Below are positions 1 through 8,935 of a stretch of 64,000 nucleotides of DNA, piece after piece. Made by a program: the position numbers and the translations under genes. The stretch's first letter is position 1. Every line of letters starts with the position of its first letter. Origin of the DNA: Pseudomonadota bacterium (GTDB taxonomy: Bacteria > Pseudomonadota > Gammaproteobacteria > Halothiobacillales > Halothiobacillaceae). The notes under the pieces were generated by a model. The model had not been told where the DNA came from. It worked only from the letters and a program-made list of their open reading frames with translations, and ran no database searches. Where the stretch lies: the NCBI GenBank assembly GCA_021801265.1, contig JAJYYE010000001.1, positions 434,001-498,000 of the forward strand, given 5' to 3'.

Positions 1-1
1 G

Positions 2-358
2 GCCGTACAAATTTTGGCGTATGAACTGCATGTCGCCCAGCAAGCGGCCCCAGAGCCCAGAGACGTCGTCAATGAAGCCAATCCGTTGGCGACACTGGCC
101 GAATGGCAATCCTTTGAACAGCGCTTGGCAGATTTGCTGGATCAAACACCGTTTTTTGTGCGCGGCGCGACGACTCCAAACGACGTGGCAGACAACCGGG
201 AGCGACTGATGAGCAAACTGCGGATACTGTGCCGACGGGCGCAACCATTGCGCAATGAACTGGCCATTATGCAAGGCATGTTGCGCGCCTTGGCCACTGA
301 GCCCCGCGAACCGCGCTTGGCTTTGACGAATAAACCTGCCGCAGGAATTCAGCCATGA
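2..358 (+). CDS. trmJ: tRNA (cytidine/uridine-2'-O-)-methyltransferase TrmJ, C-terminal part (5' end outside window)
   Basis: The reading frame is open from the left edge and starts before the window, so only about the last 118 residues are seen. TrmJ methylates the ribose at position 32 of tRNA anticodon loops. The visible part matches the family's C-terminal region: an AVQILAYEL helix just after the SPOUT fold, then a helical tail with the LRRLxxRAxxxxNE-type pattern, here [19 protein letters not shown]. In many gammaproteobacteria trmJ directly precedes cysE and iscR, as here. Its stop codon overlaps the cysE start (ATGA), which suggests translational coupling. The name rests on this tail plus synteny. 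Confidence 0.8.
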   Translation, partial: AVQILAYELHVAQQAAPEPRDVVNEANPLATLAEWQSFEQRLADLLDQTPFFVRGATTPNDVADNRERLMSKLRILCRRAQPLRNELAIMQGMLRALATEPREPRLALTNKPAAGIQP

Positions 359-1236
359 GCCCTTGGCAACGCGTCAAAGAAGACATCGACAGCGTGTTTA
401 CCCGTGATCCCGCCGCGCGTAACCGATTGGAAATCGCACTGACATATCCTGGCATTCACGCCATTTGGTGGCATCGGCTGGCGCACCAGTTGTGGTTTTG
501 GCGGTTGCGTTTACTGGCACGCGTGGTCGCCAACGTCAGCCGCTGGCTTACCGGCATTGAGATTCATCCAGCCGCAAAAATTGGCCGGCGCTGCTTTATT
601 GATCACGGCATGGGCGTGGTCATTGGGGAAACAGCGGAAATCGGCGATGATTGCACGCTCTATCACGGGGTGACCTTGGGCGGCACCCAATGGTCGGCAG
701 GCAAGCGCCACCCCACGCTGGGTAATGGCGTGGTTGTCGGCGCGGGGGCCAAGGTGCTGGGCCCCATCACACTGGGTGACGGGGTGCGCGTGGGCAGTAA
801 TGCCGTGTTATTAAAAGATGCCCCCCCCGGCACCACCTTGGTCGGTATTCCCGCCCGGATCGTTGGCCAACGGCCAGAAATTAGTGAACAGCAAGCGCGG
901 ATTGCCCAGCGCTTAGGCTTTGATGCCTACGGAGTGGCTCAAGACATGCCCGATCCGGTCGCCGAAGTGATTGATCGATTACTCAATCACGTTCAGGCCG
1001 GCGATGATCGTTTAGCCAGCCTCGCGGCGCGAGTACGGCAGATGCAAGCGCAAATGGCTGGTACACCCGATGACTCGGCGCCCTCAGAAGACCCCCCATT
1101 GCCGAGCCTGGCAGGCTGCCATCTGGCCAGTGCACCAAGCCCTGTGACGGGTCCTGTGGCCGATGTGGTAGGTTGCCCACCCGATGCGGAATTGGGCCGC
1201 ACGCCATCGCAGGATTCAACATCCCGCCCGCGCTAA
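355..1236 (+). CDS. cysE: serine O-acetyltransferase CysE
   Basis: CysE acetylates L-serine with acetyl-CoA, the first step of cysteine synthesis in the cytosol. Residues 1-65 form the helical N-terminal SAT domain. About residues 65-195 form the left-handed beta helix of hexapeptide repeats, with the conserved [12 protein letters not shown] and YHGVTLGGT segments that carry the catalytic histidines. It is the short SAT form. After about residue 225 the protein carries an unusual Pro/Ser/Ala-rich tail of some 65 residues that looks disordered. The start overlaps the trmJ stop and has AGGAA about 8 bases upstream. It lies between trmJ and iscR as in related genomes, linking cysteine supply with Fe-S control. 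Confidence 0.93.
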   Translation: MSPWQRVKEDIDSVFTRDPAARNRLEIALTYPGIHAIWWHRLAHQLWFWRLRLLARVVANVSRWLTGIEIHPAAKIGRRCFIDHGMGVVIGETAEIGDDCTLYHGVTLGGTQWSAGKRHPTLGNGVVVGAGAKVLGPITLGDGVRVGSNAVLLKDAPPGTTLVGIPARIVGQRPEISEQQARIAQRLGFDAYGVAQDMPDPVAEVIDRLLNHVQAGDDRLASLAARVRQMQAQMAGTPDDSAPSEDPPLPSLAGCHLASAPSPVTGPVADVVGCPPDAELGRTPSQDSTSRPR

Positions 1237-1374
1237 TCGCAAATTAGACTTGTATTGCACGATGACTTAACCAAGAATCAGCCTCAGCAATTGTGAGGCA
1301 TGCACTCGATCAATCGACTCGGATGTATTGGAATTGGAACTGGAATTGCGCGGCGCTAACCACAGGATTTTGCC

Positions 1375-1878
1375 ATGAGACTAACCACCAAAGGTCGCTA
1401 CGCCGTCACGGCAATGCTGGATCTCGCCCTGCATGATCACGGCGAGCCGACCGCGTTAGCGGACATTGCGGATCGCCAGGATTTATCGTTGTCGTACCTT
1501 GAGCAGTTATTCGCCCAACTGCGTCGCGCAGATTTAATTAAAAGCGTTCGCGGCCCCGGCGGCGGGTATCAGCTCGCCCGAATGTCTTCGGAAATCAATG
1601 TGGCGCAAATCGTCATCGCCGTCGATGAAGAAGTGGATGTCGCCCGCTGCGCAGGCAAAGGCAATTGCCAGAATGGGCATAAATGCTTGGCACACAATTT
1701 GTGGATGGCGCTTTCAACTCAGATTCGGGAATTTCTCACGGGGATTTCCCTGGCGGACCTGATTTCAAACCCCGAACTGATTGGCATAGCACTCACGCAA
1801 GATCGCGCCCTGCACGCCGCCCGTGAGCGTGAACAGGATGCCGGTCTTCGGGGCGCGGGGCTGCGGCACAAGAATTAA
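1375..1878 (+). CDS. iscR: Rrf2-family [2Fe-2S] transcriptional regulator IscR
   Basis: IscR senses Fe-S status through a bound [2Fe-2S] cluster and regulates Fe-S assembly genes. The protein has an N-terminal winged helix (MRLTTKGRYAVTAMLDLA start, typical of the family) and a cluster loop with three cysteines spaced C-x5-C-x5-C in RCAGKGNCQNGHKCLAH, followed by the histidine that acts as fourth ligand in E. coli IscR. The length, 167 residues, is normal. What is odd is the context: the iscS-iscU-iscA-hscB-hscA-fdx genes that normally follow are missing, and a perfect hairpin and then ndk come next. I saw no clear IscR type 1 operator upstream. Confidence 0.94.
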   Translation: MRLTTKGRYAVTAMLDLALHDHGEPTALADIADRQDLSLSYLEQLFAQLRRADLIKSVRGPGGGYQLARMSSEINVAQIVIAVDEEVDVARCAGKGNCQNGHKCLAHNLWMALSTQIREFLTGISLADLISNPELIGIALTQDRALHAAREREQDAGLRGAGLRHKN

Positions 1879-1885
1879 TACCCAA

Positions 1886-1911
1886 GGATTAACATGGATC
1901 TCTGTTAATCC
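1886..1911. repeat. perfect 9-bp inverted repeat after iscR
   Basis: The arms GGATTAACA (1886-1894) and TGTTAATCC (1903-1911) are exact reverse complements around an 8-base loop. The hairpin begins 8 bases after the iscR stop codon. No T-run follows, so it is not a textbook intrinsic terminator. It could be a factor-dependent terminator, an mRNA 3'-end stabiliser or a dimeric protein-binding site. A weaker hairpin, CCACC/GGTGG, lies at 1925-1941, with a T-rich stretch after 1950. Confidence 0.6.
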
Positions 1912-2112
1912 CGATAGAGTTCCGCCACCATGACACGGTGGAGCGCGCCTTTAATTTTTACACTATTTTCAGCCTGGCCCGATTGATTCCCCCGGCGGAC
2001 GGCCCGCAGGTATTCGGCTGTCATGGATTGTTATCGCGCAAGGCGTTAAACTCTCGTTTCTTCGATTTTTAACAAACTTCCCTTTAATTAATGTGTTTTG
2101 AGGAGATACCCC

Positions 2113-2541
2113 GTGGCCGTTGAACGTACTTTATCGATTATTAAGCCAGATGCTGTTGCCAAAAATGTCATCGGTAAAATTATTACCCGTTTTGAAGATG
2201 CCGGTTTGGCTGTGGTGGCTGCGCGCATGATGCAGTTAACCCGCGAGCAAGCGGAAGGTTTCTATGCCGTTCACCGCGAGCGCCCGTTCTTTGGTGAACT
2301 CGTCAGCTTCATGATTTCAGGCCCCGTGTTTGTGCAAGCATTGGAAGGCGACGATGCGATCACGAAAAACCGGGATCTGATGGGCGCGACCGATCCGAAA
2401 AAAGCAGCTCCGGGCACCATTCGCGCAGACTTTGCGGATTCAATCGACGCCAATGCCGTCCACGGTTCAGATAGTGCCGAAAATGCCGCCATTGAAATTG
2501 CTTATTTCTTCAAGCCTGAAGAAGTGACTGCTCGGCGTTAA
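2113..2541 (+). CDS. ndk: nucleoside diphosphate kinase
   Basis: Ndk moves the gamma-phosphate of ATP onto other (d)NDPs through a phospho-histidine and so balances nucleotide pools. The protein shows the [12 protein letters not shown] start, the RPFF segment and the active-site stretch NAVHGSDS containing the catalytic histidine. I start it at GTG 2113 because GAGGAG lies at 2100-2105, seven bases upstream. The in-frame TTG at 2098 would add five residues and would precede the Shine-Dalgarno site. The resulting 142 residues match the normal family length. It is followed at once by rlmN, in the usual ndk-rlmN order. Confidence 0.95.
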   Translation: MAVERTLSIIKPDAVAKNVIGKIITRFEDAGLAVVAARMMQLTREQAEGFYAVHRERPFFGELVSFMISGPVFVQALEGDDAITKNRDLMGATDPKKAAPGTIRADFADSIDANAVHGSDSAENAAIEIAYFFKPEEVTARR

Positions 2542-2565
2542 TTGATGGAGCTCGAGGTCAGCCTA

Positions 2566-3756
2566 GTGTCTAGTGAGAAACCATCTGCCGTTGAAGCCGT
2601 TGCACCCGCATCTGCGGGGATCAATCCGGGCGCCGACGGCAAGATCAATCTACTGGGTTTAAGTCCGCAACACCTGCGGGACTGGTTCACCGAACTCGGT
2701 GAAAAGCCATTTCGCGCCACTCAAGTGCTTAAATGGGTGCATCAGCGGCGCGTGGCTGACTTCGACGAAATGACGGATCTGGCCAAGAGCCTGCGCGATA
2801 AGCTCAAAGCCTTGGCCTGTATTCGTGCCCCGATCGTACGGCTGGATCAACAATCCAGCGATGGTACCCGCAAATTTCTGCTTGAATTAGAGGGCGGCGG
2901 TTCGGTCGAGATGGTGTACATCCCCGAGGAAGACCGTGCCACCTTATGTATTTCTTCTCAGGTCGGCTGTGCGCTGGCCTGTACGTTTTGCTCTACCGGT
3001 CGACAAGGCTTTAACCGCAACCTCACCACCGCCGAGATCGTGGGGCAATTGTGGCTGGCGGAGCGAATGGTCGAGCGGGCGGTCAATCACAATCGCGCCA
3101 TCAGCAATGTCGTATTCATGGGCATGGGTGAACCCTTGCTCAACTTTGAGGCGGTGGTGAACGCGGCGACCTTGATGCTCGATGACAATGCCTATGGGCT
3201 GTCGCGACGGCGGGTCACCGTTTCCACCTCGGGCATTGTCCCGGCAATTGATCGACTGGCGGAACGGCTGCCCGTAGCGTTGGCTATTTCTCTTCATGCC
3301 CCGGATGATGCGTTGCGTGATGTACTGGTGCCGATCAACCAGAAATACCCGCTCAAAGACTTGATGGCCGCCTGTGACCGCTATGCCGAAGTCGTGCCGC
3401 ATGGTGCCATTATTTACGAATACGTCATGCTCGAAGGTGTGAATGATGAGCCCGTCCATGCCGAGGCGCTGATTCGCTTGCTGGGCCCACGCAGAGACGC
3501 GGTTAAAATTAATTTGATTCCTTTTAACCCCTTTCCCGAATCGGGGTATCAGCGCTCATCGCGCAATCGGATTGAACGGTTCCGCACGGCGCTCAAGGCC
3601 GCAGGCCTTAACACCGTACCGCGTAAAACGCGTGGGGATGATATTGATGCGGCCTGCGGCCAATTAGTGGGGCAGTTTGAAGACAAGGCGCGGCGCTCGG
3701 AACGTCTGGCGCAGATGGGATTGGCAGAAATCAAGATCACTTTGGAGAATCGTTGA
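2566..3756 (+). CDS. rlmN: dual-specificity RNA methyltransferase RlmN (23S rRNA A2503 / tRNA A37, m2A)
   Basis: RlmN is a radical-SAM enzyme that makes 2-methyladenosine in 23S rRNA and in some tRNAs. The radical-SAM cluster motif C-x3-C-x2-C is present in [12 protein letters not shown], and the C-terminal cysteine that forms the methyl-carrying intermediate is seen in [10 protein letters not shown]. Two starts are possible. GTG 2566 has GAGG eight bases upstream and gives 396 residues. ATG 2545 lies just after the ndk stop but has no visible ribosome site. I prefer 2566. The gene is the second of the ndk-rlmN-pilF-rodZ-ispG-hisS run. Confidence 0.93.
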   Translation: MSSEKPSAVEAVAPASAGINPGADGKINLLGLSPQHLRDWFTELGEKPFRATQVLKWVHQRRVADFDEMTDLAKSLRDKLKALACIRAPIVRLDQQSSDGTRKFLLELEGGGSVEMVYIPEEDRATLCISSQVGCALACTFCSTGRQGFNRNLTTAEIVGQLWLAERMVERAVNHNRAISNVVFMGMGEPLLNFEAVVNAATLMLDDNAYGLSRRRVTVSTSGIVPAIDRLAERLPVALAISLHAPDDALRDVLVPINQKYPLKDLMAACDRYAEVVPHGAIIYEYVMLEGVNDEPVHAEALIRLLGPRRDAVKINLIPFNPFPESGYQRSSRNRIERFRTALKAAGLNTVPRKTRGDDIDAACGQLVGQFEDKARRSERLAQMGLAEIKITLENR

Positions 3757-4565
3757 TGCATCAGGGTGTTCGTCGCTTAAATTTGGCTGCCACACGAGCC
3801 CTGCTCGTCTTGGCAACCCTTGTGTTGTTCTCCGGTTGCGCGAGCGTCGGGCAAAATCCACCCGGTAATGCAAATAACCTACCCACCAATCCGAACGAGA
3901 ATCAGCGCGCCGCGCAAATCAACACCGAGCTGGGTGTCGGTTATATGAACGAAGGCCATATGGATGTCGCCGTCGAAAAAATCAAACGGGCGATTTATTT
4001 TGATGATAATTTCGCCCCCGCGCACCATGCGTACGCCTTGATGTTGGATCGCTTGGGGGAAACCCAAAAAGCCGGTGTGGAATTTGAGAAAGCGTACACA
4101 CTCGATTCGAATAGTTCGGATTTAGATAACAATTACGGCACGTATCTGTGTGGGCAGAAAAATTACACGCGCGCCCAAATGCTCTTTGCCCGCGCCTACA
4201 GCGACCCCTTGTATAAAACGCCGGAGTTCGCGTTGACCAACTCGGGCGTGTGTTACGAAGCCGAAGGCAACGGGGCGCAGTCCTTGGCGCAATATCAAGC
4301 CGCTTTGGACAAATCACCCGGCTATGGCCCCGCGCTGATTGGTTTGGCGCGTCTTAATTTCGAGCAGGGGCACTTCCCCGCCGCCGCCGCCGCCATGAAA
4401 ACCTTTGAGGCCAACAACCGCAATTCGCCAGACACCTTGCAGTTAGCCATTCGCATTGACCGTGCAACGGGCGACCAATCGGCACTGGCCAATCATGTAT
4501 TGATTTTGAAAGGCCGCTTCCCCGATTCGGCCGTCACAAAGTGGTATGACAGCGGAGCGAAATAA
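3756..4565 (+). CDS. pilF: type IV pilus biogenesis/stability lipoprotein PilF (PilW)
   Basis: PilF is the outer-membrane lipoprotein pilotin that guides assembly of the type IV pilus secretin. A signal peptide ends in a lipobox, LFSGC, with the lipid-bearing cysteine at residue 28. The rest is built of tetratricopeptide repeats, about residues 50-250, with typical AxxxYAxxLDRLGExxKA spacing. The start ATG overlaps the rlmN stop (TGATG) and has GGAG eight bases upstream, and the end overlaps the rodZ start. No other pilus genes are visible here, so the role in pili is inferred from the family and from its usual place between rlmN and rodZ. Confidence 0.88.
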   Translation: MHQGVRRLNLAATRALLVLATLVLFSGCASVGQNPPGNANNLPTNPNENQRAAQINTELGVGYMNEGHMDVAVEKIKRAIYFDDNFAPAHHAYALMLDRLGETQKAGVEFEKAYTLDSNSSDLDNNYGTYLCGQKNYTRAQMLFARAYSDPLYKTPEFALTNSGVCYEAEGNGAQSLAQYQAALDKSPGYGPALIGLARLNFEQGHFPAAAAAMKTFEANNRNSPDTLQLAIRIDRATGDQSALANHVLILKGRFPDSAVTKWYDSGAK

Positions 4566-5761
4566 TGAGTCCAGACAAAGCGTCGGCCAAAGATCAAATC
4601 CAAGCGCACGAACCGAGCTCGGCGCCATTGGCATTTAATCGCCCGGCGGCAATCGAGCCCGCCCGATCGGAGGCGTCAAGCAACAAAAATCTGGGTGTAC
4701 TCATCCGGGAGGCACGCACGGCGAAAGGGTTAACCCCAGCTGATTTGGCGCAATCGCTCAATTTGAGCCTCAGGATTGTCGAATTAATCGAAGCCAATCG
4801 CCTGGATGAAGCACCGGAGCCGATTTATATTCGTGCCTACCTCAAGCATTGGGCAGGGCTTTTAGATGCCGACCTCGTACTCTGGCTGGCCGCCTTCGAA
4901 GCGCAACGTAGCGTGAACCCCAAGACAGACATACTCAAAACGCCGGCACGCGCACCGTTGGAGATCATGTCAACCCGCAAAGCAAGCCACTCACCTCATC
5001 GCCCACGAGCGCGAAGTGGGCGTGTATGGGGCTGGCTTGTAACACTACTCATTGTCGCAGGCTTATTGACCGTGGCGGCCCTGGCGCTACCCAACCCTTG
5101 GCGGCAATGGATAAGTGGCTTATTGTTGGGCGGCCATTCAGTCCAAAGCGCGACATTGAATGCCACCATCCCATTGCATGCCGACGCACCAATCCCGATC
5201 AGTATTCCGATTCAGTCCGCAGCCGAAGCATCGAAAACGCAGCCACTGGGATTAACCACACACCCTTCTGAGCCCGAAAATGCCCAAGATGGCGCAGTGG
5301 CAGCGCCTTCACCCACGAATCCCTTAGAAAATGCCAAGCCACTCGCTGGCTTGCCCCCCCCACCGTCACTCGTCGCGCCCGCAACGACAAACCCACAGAC
5401 ACCGGATGCTCAAACGCTGGCCCATACGGCCGTATCCAGCGGCGTGCAAGGGGAATCCGCGAGCACTGCGGTTACCGCAGTGGCACCCTACGATACCAAA
5501 CCAGCCAACGGCCCCGCAGATAACCTCGTCATCAAAGCCAACACAGCCGATTGCTGGGTAGAAGTGCGAGATGCTGCGGGCAAACGGCTGGTATACGACG
5601 TATTGAAAAAAGGCAGCGAGCGCAGCGTGTCCGGCGCAGGTCCGTTTTCTGTGATTTTGGGTAATGCGGCGGCGGTCTCGGTGACGTGGAAGGGCGAGCC
5701 CGTTAAATTGGGCACATCAAATGCAACCACCGGTGTTGCACGCACTCAAGTAGGTGGTTAA
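4565..5761 (+). CDS. rodZ: cytoskeletal membrane protein RodZ
   Basis: RodZ links the MreB cytoskeleton to the cell-wall elongation machinery and helps keep rod shape. Domains in order are: a Cro/CI-type helix-turn-helix (about residues 43-110, with LGVLIREAR and the [10 protein letters not shown] segment typical of RodZ), one transmembrane helix (about 157-178), a long Pro/Ala/Thr-rich periplasmic linker, and a C-terminal beta domain (about 315-395, with CWVEVRDA). The 398 residues are slightly longer than the E. coli protein because of the linker. It overlaps pilF upstream and ispG downstream by one to four bases, so the three are probably translated together. Confidence 0.92.
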   Translation: MSPDKASAKDQIQAHEPSSAPLAFNRPAAIEPARSEASSNKNLGVLIREARTAKGLTPADLAQSLNLSLRIVELIEANRLDEAPEPIYIRAYLKHWAGLLDADLVLWLAAFEAQRSVNPKTDILKTPARAPLEIMSTRKASHSPHRPRARSGRVWGWLVTLLIVAGLLTVAALALPNPWRQWISGLLLGGHSVQSATLNATIPLHADAPIPISIPIQSAAEASKTQPLGLTTHPSEPENAQDGAVAAPSPTNPLENAKPLAGLPPPPSLVAPATTNPQTPDAQTLAHTAVSSGVQGESASTAVTAVAPYDTKPANGPADNLVIKANTADCWVEVRDAAGKRLVYDVLKKGSERSVSGAGPFSVILGNAAAVSVTWKGEPVKLGTSNATTGVARTQVGG

Positions 5762-6873
5762 TGAGCCACATTCCTTCTCCCACAATTCGGCGCTTATCAC
5801 GGAAAATTCATGTGGGCCGAGTCGCTGTTGGAGGGGATGCCCCCATTGCCGTGCAAAGCATGACCAACACGGATACCTGCGATGTGGCCGCCACCGTCGC
5901 GCAGATTCAGGCGCTAGCCAAAGCCGGGGCTGATCTGGTTCGTGTTTCCGTACCAACAATGGAAGCTGCCGAGGCCTTCGGTAAAATTCACCGCGAAGTC
6001 GATATCCCGCTGATCACCGATATTCATTTCGACTACCGCATTGCCCTGCGGGTGGCGGAGCTGGGTGCTGATTGCCTGCGCATCAATCCCGGCAACATTG
6101 GCCGAGAAGATCGGGTACGCGCCGTGATTGATTGCGCCCGCGACAAAGGCATTCCGCTGCGCATCGGCGTCAATGCCGGATCGCTGGAAAAAGACCTGCA
6201 ACAAAAATATGGCGAGCCCACGCCAGCCGCGATGGTCGAATCCGCCTTACGACATATCGATATCTTGGATCGACTCAATTACCCCGAATTTAAAGTCTCG
6301 CTCAAGGCATCAGATGTCTGGATGACCGTATTGGCTTATCGTCAATTGGCCAGCCAAATCGAACAACCCCTGCACCTGGGCATTACCGAAGCGGGGGGCT
6401 TGCGTTCGGGCTCGGTTAAATCGGCCGTGGGCTTGGGCATGCTCTTGGCTGAAGGGATTGGCGACACCATTCGCATCTCTTTGGCCGCCGATCCGGTGGA
6501 AGAAATCAAAGTCGGCTGGGATATTCTCAAATCCCTGCGCCTGCGGAATCGCGGGATTAATTTGATTGCCTGCCCGTCGTGTTCACGGCAGGAATTCGAC
6601 GTCATCAAGGCAGTCAACGCGCTCGAAAGCCGGATTGAAGACATTGACACGGCGATGGATGTTGCCGTGATTGGTTGCGTCGTCAATGGCCCTGGGGAAG
6701 CGCGCGAGGCGGCGATTGGCCTCACCGGCGGCCAGCCCAGTTTGCTGTATGTTGACGGCAAACCGGTCGGGAAATTATCAGAAGCCAATTTAGTGGATGG
6801 TGTCGAGCATGCCATTCGTGACCATATTGCCGCGCGTGCATTCGCGGCTGAACCGATGACCAATAAAAAATAA
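5761..6873 (+). CDS. ispG: 4-hydroxy-3-methylbut-2-enyl diphosphate synthase IspG
   Basis: IspG reduces MEcPP to HMBPP in the MEP isoprenoid pathway and carries a [4Fe-4S] cluster. The protein shows the N-terminal TIM-barrel segments ([27 protein letters not shown]) and the C-terminal cluster domain with ligands in [10 protein letters not shown] and [11 protein letters not shown]. It is the bacterial short form (370 residues). The ATG overlaps the rodZ stop, and hisS starts directly after its stop, as in E. coli. An Fe-S enzyme here still needs an assembly system although the isc block next to iscR is gone. Confidence 0.96.
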   Translation: MSHIPSPTIRRLSRKIHVGRVAVGGDAPIAVQSMTNTDTCDVAATVAQIQALAKAGADLVRVSVPTMEAAEAFGKIHREVDIPLITDIHFDYRIALRVAELGADCLRINPGNIGREDRVRAVIDCARDKGIPLRIGVNAGSLEKDLQQKYGEPTPAAMVESALRHIDILDRLNYPEFKVSLKASDVWMTVLAYRQLASQIEQPLHLGITEAGGLRSGSVKSAVGLGMLLAEGIGDTIRISLAADPVEEIKVGWDILKSLRLRNRGINLIACPSCSRQEFDVIKAVNALESRIEDIDTAMDVAVIGCVVNGPGEAREAAIGLTGGQPSLLYVDGKPVGKLSEANLVDGVEHAIRDHIAARAFAAEPMTNKK

Positions 6874-8190
6874 ATGAGTAAAATTCTGCAAACACTGCGC
6901 GGCATGCACGATGTGCTGCCCGCTCAGACGCTTGGCTGGTCACACCTGGAAGCCATATTGGCCAACACGGCCCGTCGATATGGGTATCAGGAAATCCGCA
7001 TGCCCCTGGTGGAGCATACGATGCTGTTTTCACGTGGCATCGGTGAAGTCACCGACATCGTCGAAAAGGAAATGTACACCTTCGCCGACCGCAATGGCGA
7101 TTCACTCACACTGCGCCCAGAAGGCACAGCCAGCTGCGTGCGCGCCTGCCTTGAGCACGGCCTGATTCACAACCAGCAGCGCAAACTCTGGTACATCGGC
7201 CCCATGTTTCGGCACGAGCGGCCGCAAAAGGGCCGGTATCGTCAGTTCCATCAATTTGGTGTTGAAGTGTTTGGCGTGAATGGCGCGGAGCTGGACGTCG
7301 AATTGATGCTCATGGCCGCACGCATTTGGCAGCAGCTCGGCATCACCGATGTGCAATTGCAGATCAATACCTTAGGCAGCTCAGCGGCGCGGACGGCACA
7401 TCGCGCGGTGCTTATTGATTATTTGCAAGCCAATGCCGAACATCTGGATGACGAAGCCCGCGCACGGTTACAAACCAACCCCCTGCGGATCCTCGACAGT
7501 AAAAATCCAGCCGTGCAGGCCATTGTCGCCAACGCCCCCGCGCTCCACGATTATCTCGACGAAGCCGACCGAGAAAACTTCGCTGAAGTCCAGGCACTGC
7601 TCTCGGCAGCCCGGGTCTCGTTTGTCGTTAATCCCCGATTGGTACGTGGGCTGGATTATTACAACCGCACGGTGTTTGAGTGGGTGACCCAATCACTGGG
7701 CGCTCAGGGTACGATTTGTGCTGGTGGCCGGTATGACGGGCTCGTGGCGCAACTGGGCGGTAAAGCCACCCCCGCCGCTGGGTTCGCCATGGGACTGGAG
7801 CGCTTAGTAGAATTACTGCAATTTCCCGACGATGAGACCACCGCGGATATTTATGTGCTGTGGGCGGAACCCGGCAGCAAAGGCTGGGCACTTAGCGCTG
7901 CCGATACCTTGCGCAATAGTTTGCCACATGCGCGGGTGCAATGCGCATTGGATGGTGGCGGCATCAAAAACCAATTACGTCGAGCCGATCGCAGTGGCGC
8001 AGCATTTGTGGTAATAGTTGATGCGCCAAGCACCCCACCGACGGAAGCGCCACTTGCCCAGATGCCCACCTGGACGATCAAAGCATTGCGTGATGAGCCG
8101 ACCTCGGCAATCATCCCGGATATAAGCGTGAACCCCGAAGTGGGCACGGCGTGGCTGACCGTAGCGTTAAGCACTAAATCACGGCGCTAA
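6874..8190 (+). CDS. hisS: histidyl-tRNA synthetase
   Basis: HisS charges tRNA-His and acts as a class II dimer. Recognisable parts are the N-terminal LRGMHDVLP, motif 2 (FRHERPQKGRYRQFHQFG), the histidine-specific loop RGLDYYNRTVFEW and the glycine-rich GGRYDGLVAQLGG of the active site, followed by the anticodon-binding domain from about residue 325. The start follows the ispG stop without a gap. The protein is complete (438 residues), and the tail beyond the anticodon-binding domain is somewhat longer than usual. It is part of the housekeeping run towards der. Confidence 0.97.
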   Translation: MSKILQTLRGMHDVLPAQTLGWSHLEAILANTARRYGYQEIRMPLVEHTMLFSRGIGEVTDIVEKEMYTFADRNGDSLTLRPEGTASCVRACLEHGLIHNQQRKLWYIGPMFRHERPQKGRYRQFHQFGVEVFGVNGAELDVELMLMAARIWQQLGITDVQLQINTLGSSAARTAHRAVLIDYLQANAEHLDDEARARLQTNPLRILDSKNPAVQAIVANAPALHDYLDEADRENFAEVQALLSAARVSFVVNPRLVRGLDYYNRTVFEWVTQSLGAQGTICAGGRYDGLVAQLGGKATPAAGFAMGLERLVELLQFPDDETTADIYVLWAEPGSKGWALSAADTLRNSLPHARVQCALDGGGIKNQLRRADRSGAAFVVIVDAPSTPPTEAPLAQMPTWTIKALRDEPTSAIIPDISVNPEVGTAWLTVALSTKSRR

Positions 8191-8245
8191 CACTCTGTTT
8201 CTTATTTTGTATTTAAATTTTTATGACTAACCCCATAGGTGCCCT

Positions 8246-8935
8246 GTGACGACAACAGACGACGAGCAACTCGATAGAATCAAGGAATTTTGGGGGCAAT
8301 ACGGTACAACGATCGTGATGGGTATCACTTTCGGTGTGGTTATGTTGGCCGGCTGGTTTGGCTGGCAAAACTGGCAAGCCCAACGTCACGCCCAATCCGC
8401 ATTAGCTTTTCACCAAATTGAACAGCTTAGCGCTGCCCATCAGCCCGAACAGGCCATGGAAGCCGCACGCAAATTGGCAGCCAGCGATCAGGGTTCGGTC
8501 TACGCAACCCTGGCACTCCTGCTTGGCGCACATGAAGCCATGAGCCAAAACGACGACGCCAAAGCACAGATTTATCTGCAGGATGCCATGAAAAGTACCA
8601 CCCAGCCTGCACTGGCTGCCTTGGCACGACTGCGTTTGGCACGCGTGCAGTGGGCGCAAAATCAACCCGCCGCCGCGCTGGCCACGCTGCAAGCCCCCCC
8701 CCCTGCTGCGTATATGGCGCTCTATGCTGATCTAACCGGCGATATTCAGGCCAGCCAGAAAAACTGGGTCGCTGCGCGCGCCGCGTATGAGCTGGCACTG
8801 CGCGACCCCGCAACCGTCGGCGGTTTGGTTCAGATTAAACTCGACAATTTACCCGCGGCGGACGCAACAAACGCGCCCTCAGCGACCGAAAAACCAGCGA
8901 CTGAACTGCCCGTATCAGGAAAACCCCACTCATGA
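8246..8935 (+). CDS. yfgM: YfgM-family membrane-anchored TPR protein (ancillary SecYEG/chaperone factor)
   Basis: YfgM is an inner-membrane protein with a periplasmic TPR domain that associates with SecYEG and periplasmic chaperones. The protein has a short cytosolic N-terminus, one membrane helix (about residues 26-46, around TIVMGITFGVVMLAGWFGW) and a helical repeat domain to about residue 205, then a polar tail. It starts at GTG 8246, with AGG about six bases upstream. Its last codon overlaps the bamB start (ATGA). The order hisS-yfgM-bamB-der is the conserved E. coli order and supports the name. Confidence 0.9.
   Translation: MTTTDDEQLDRIKEFWGQYGTTIVMGITFGVVMLAGWFGWQNWQAQRHAQSALAFHQIEQLSAAHQPEQAMEAARKLAASDQGSVYATLALLLGAHEAMSQNDDAKAQIYLQDAMKSTTQPALAALARLRLARVQWAQNQPAAALATLQAPPPAAYMALYADLTGDIQASQKNWVAARAAYELALRDPATVGGLVQIKLDNLPAADATNAPSATEKPATELPVSGKPHS

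Noticed and set aside
1290-1340. IscR type 1 operator upstream of iscR
   Set aside because: A GACT core is present near 1316 but the flanks match the consensus poorly, so I do not call it.
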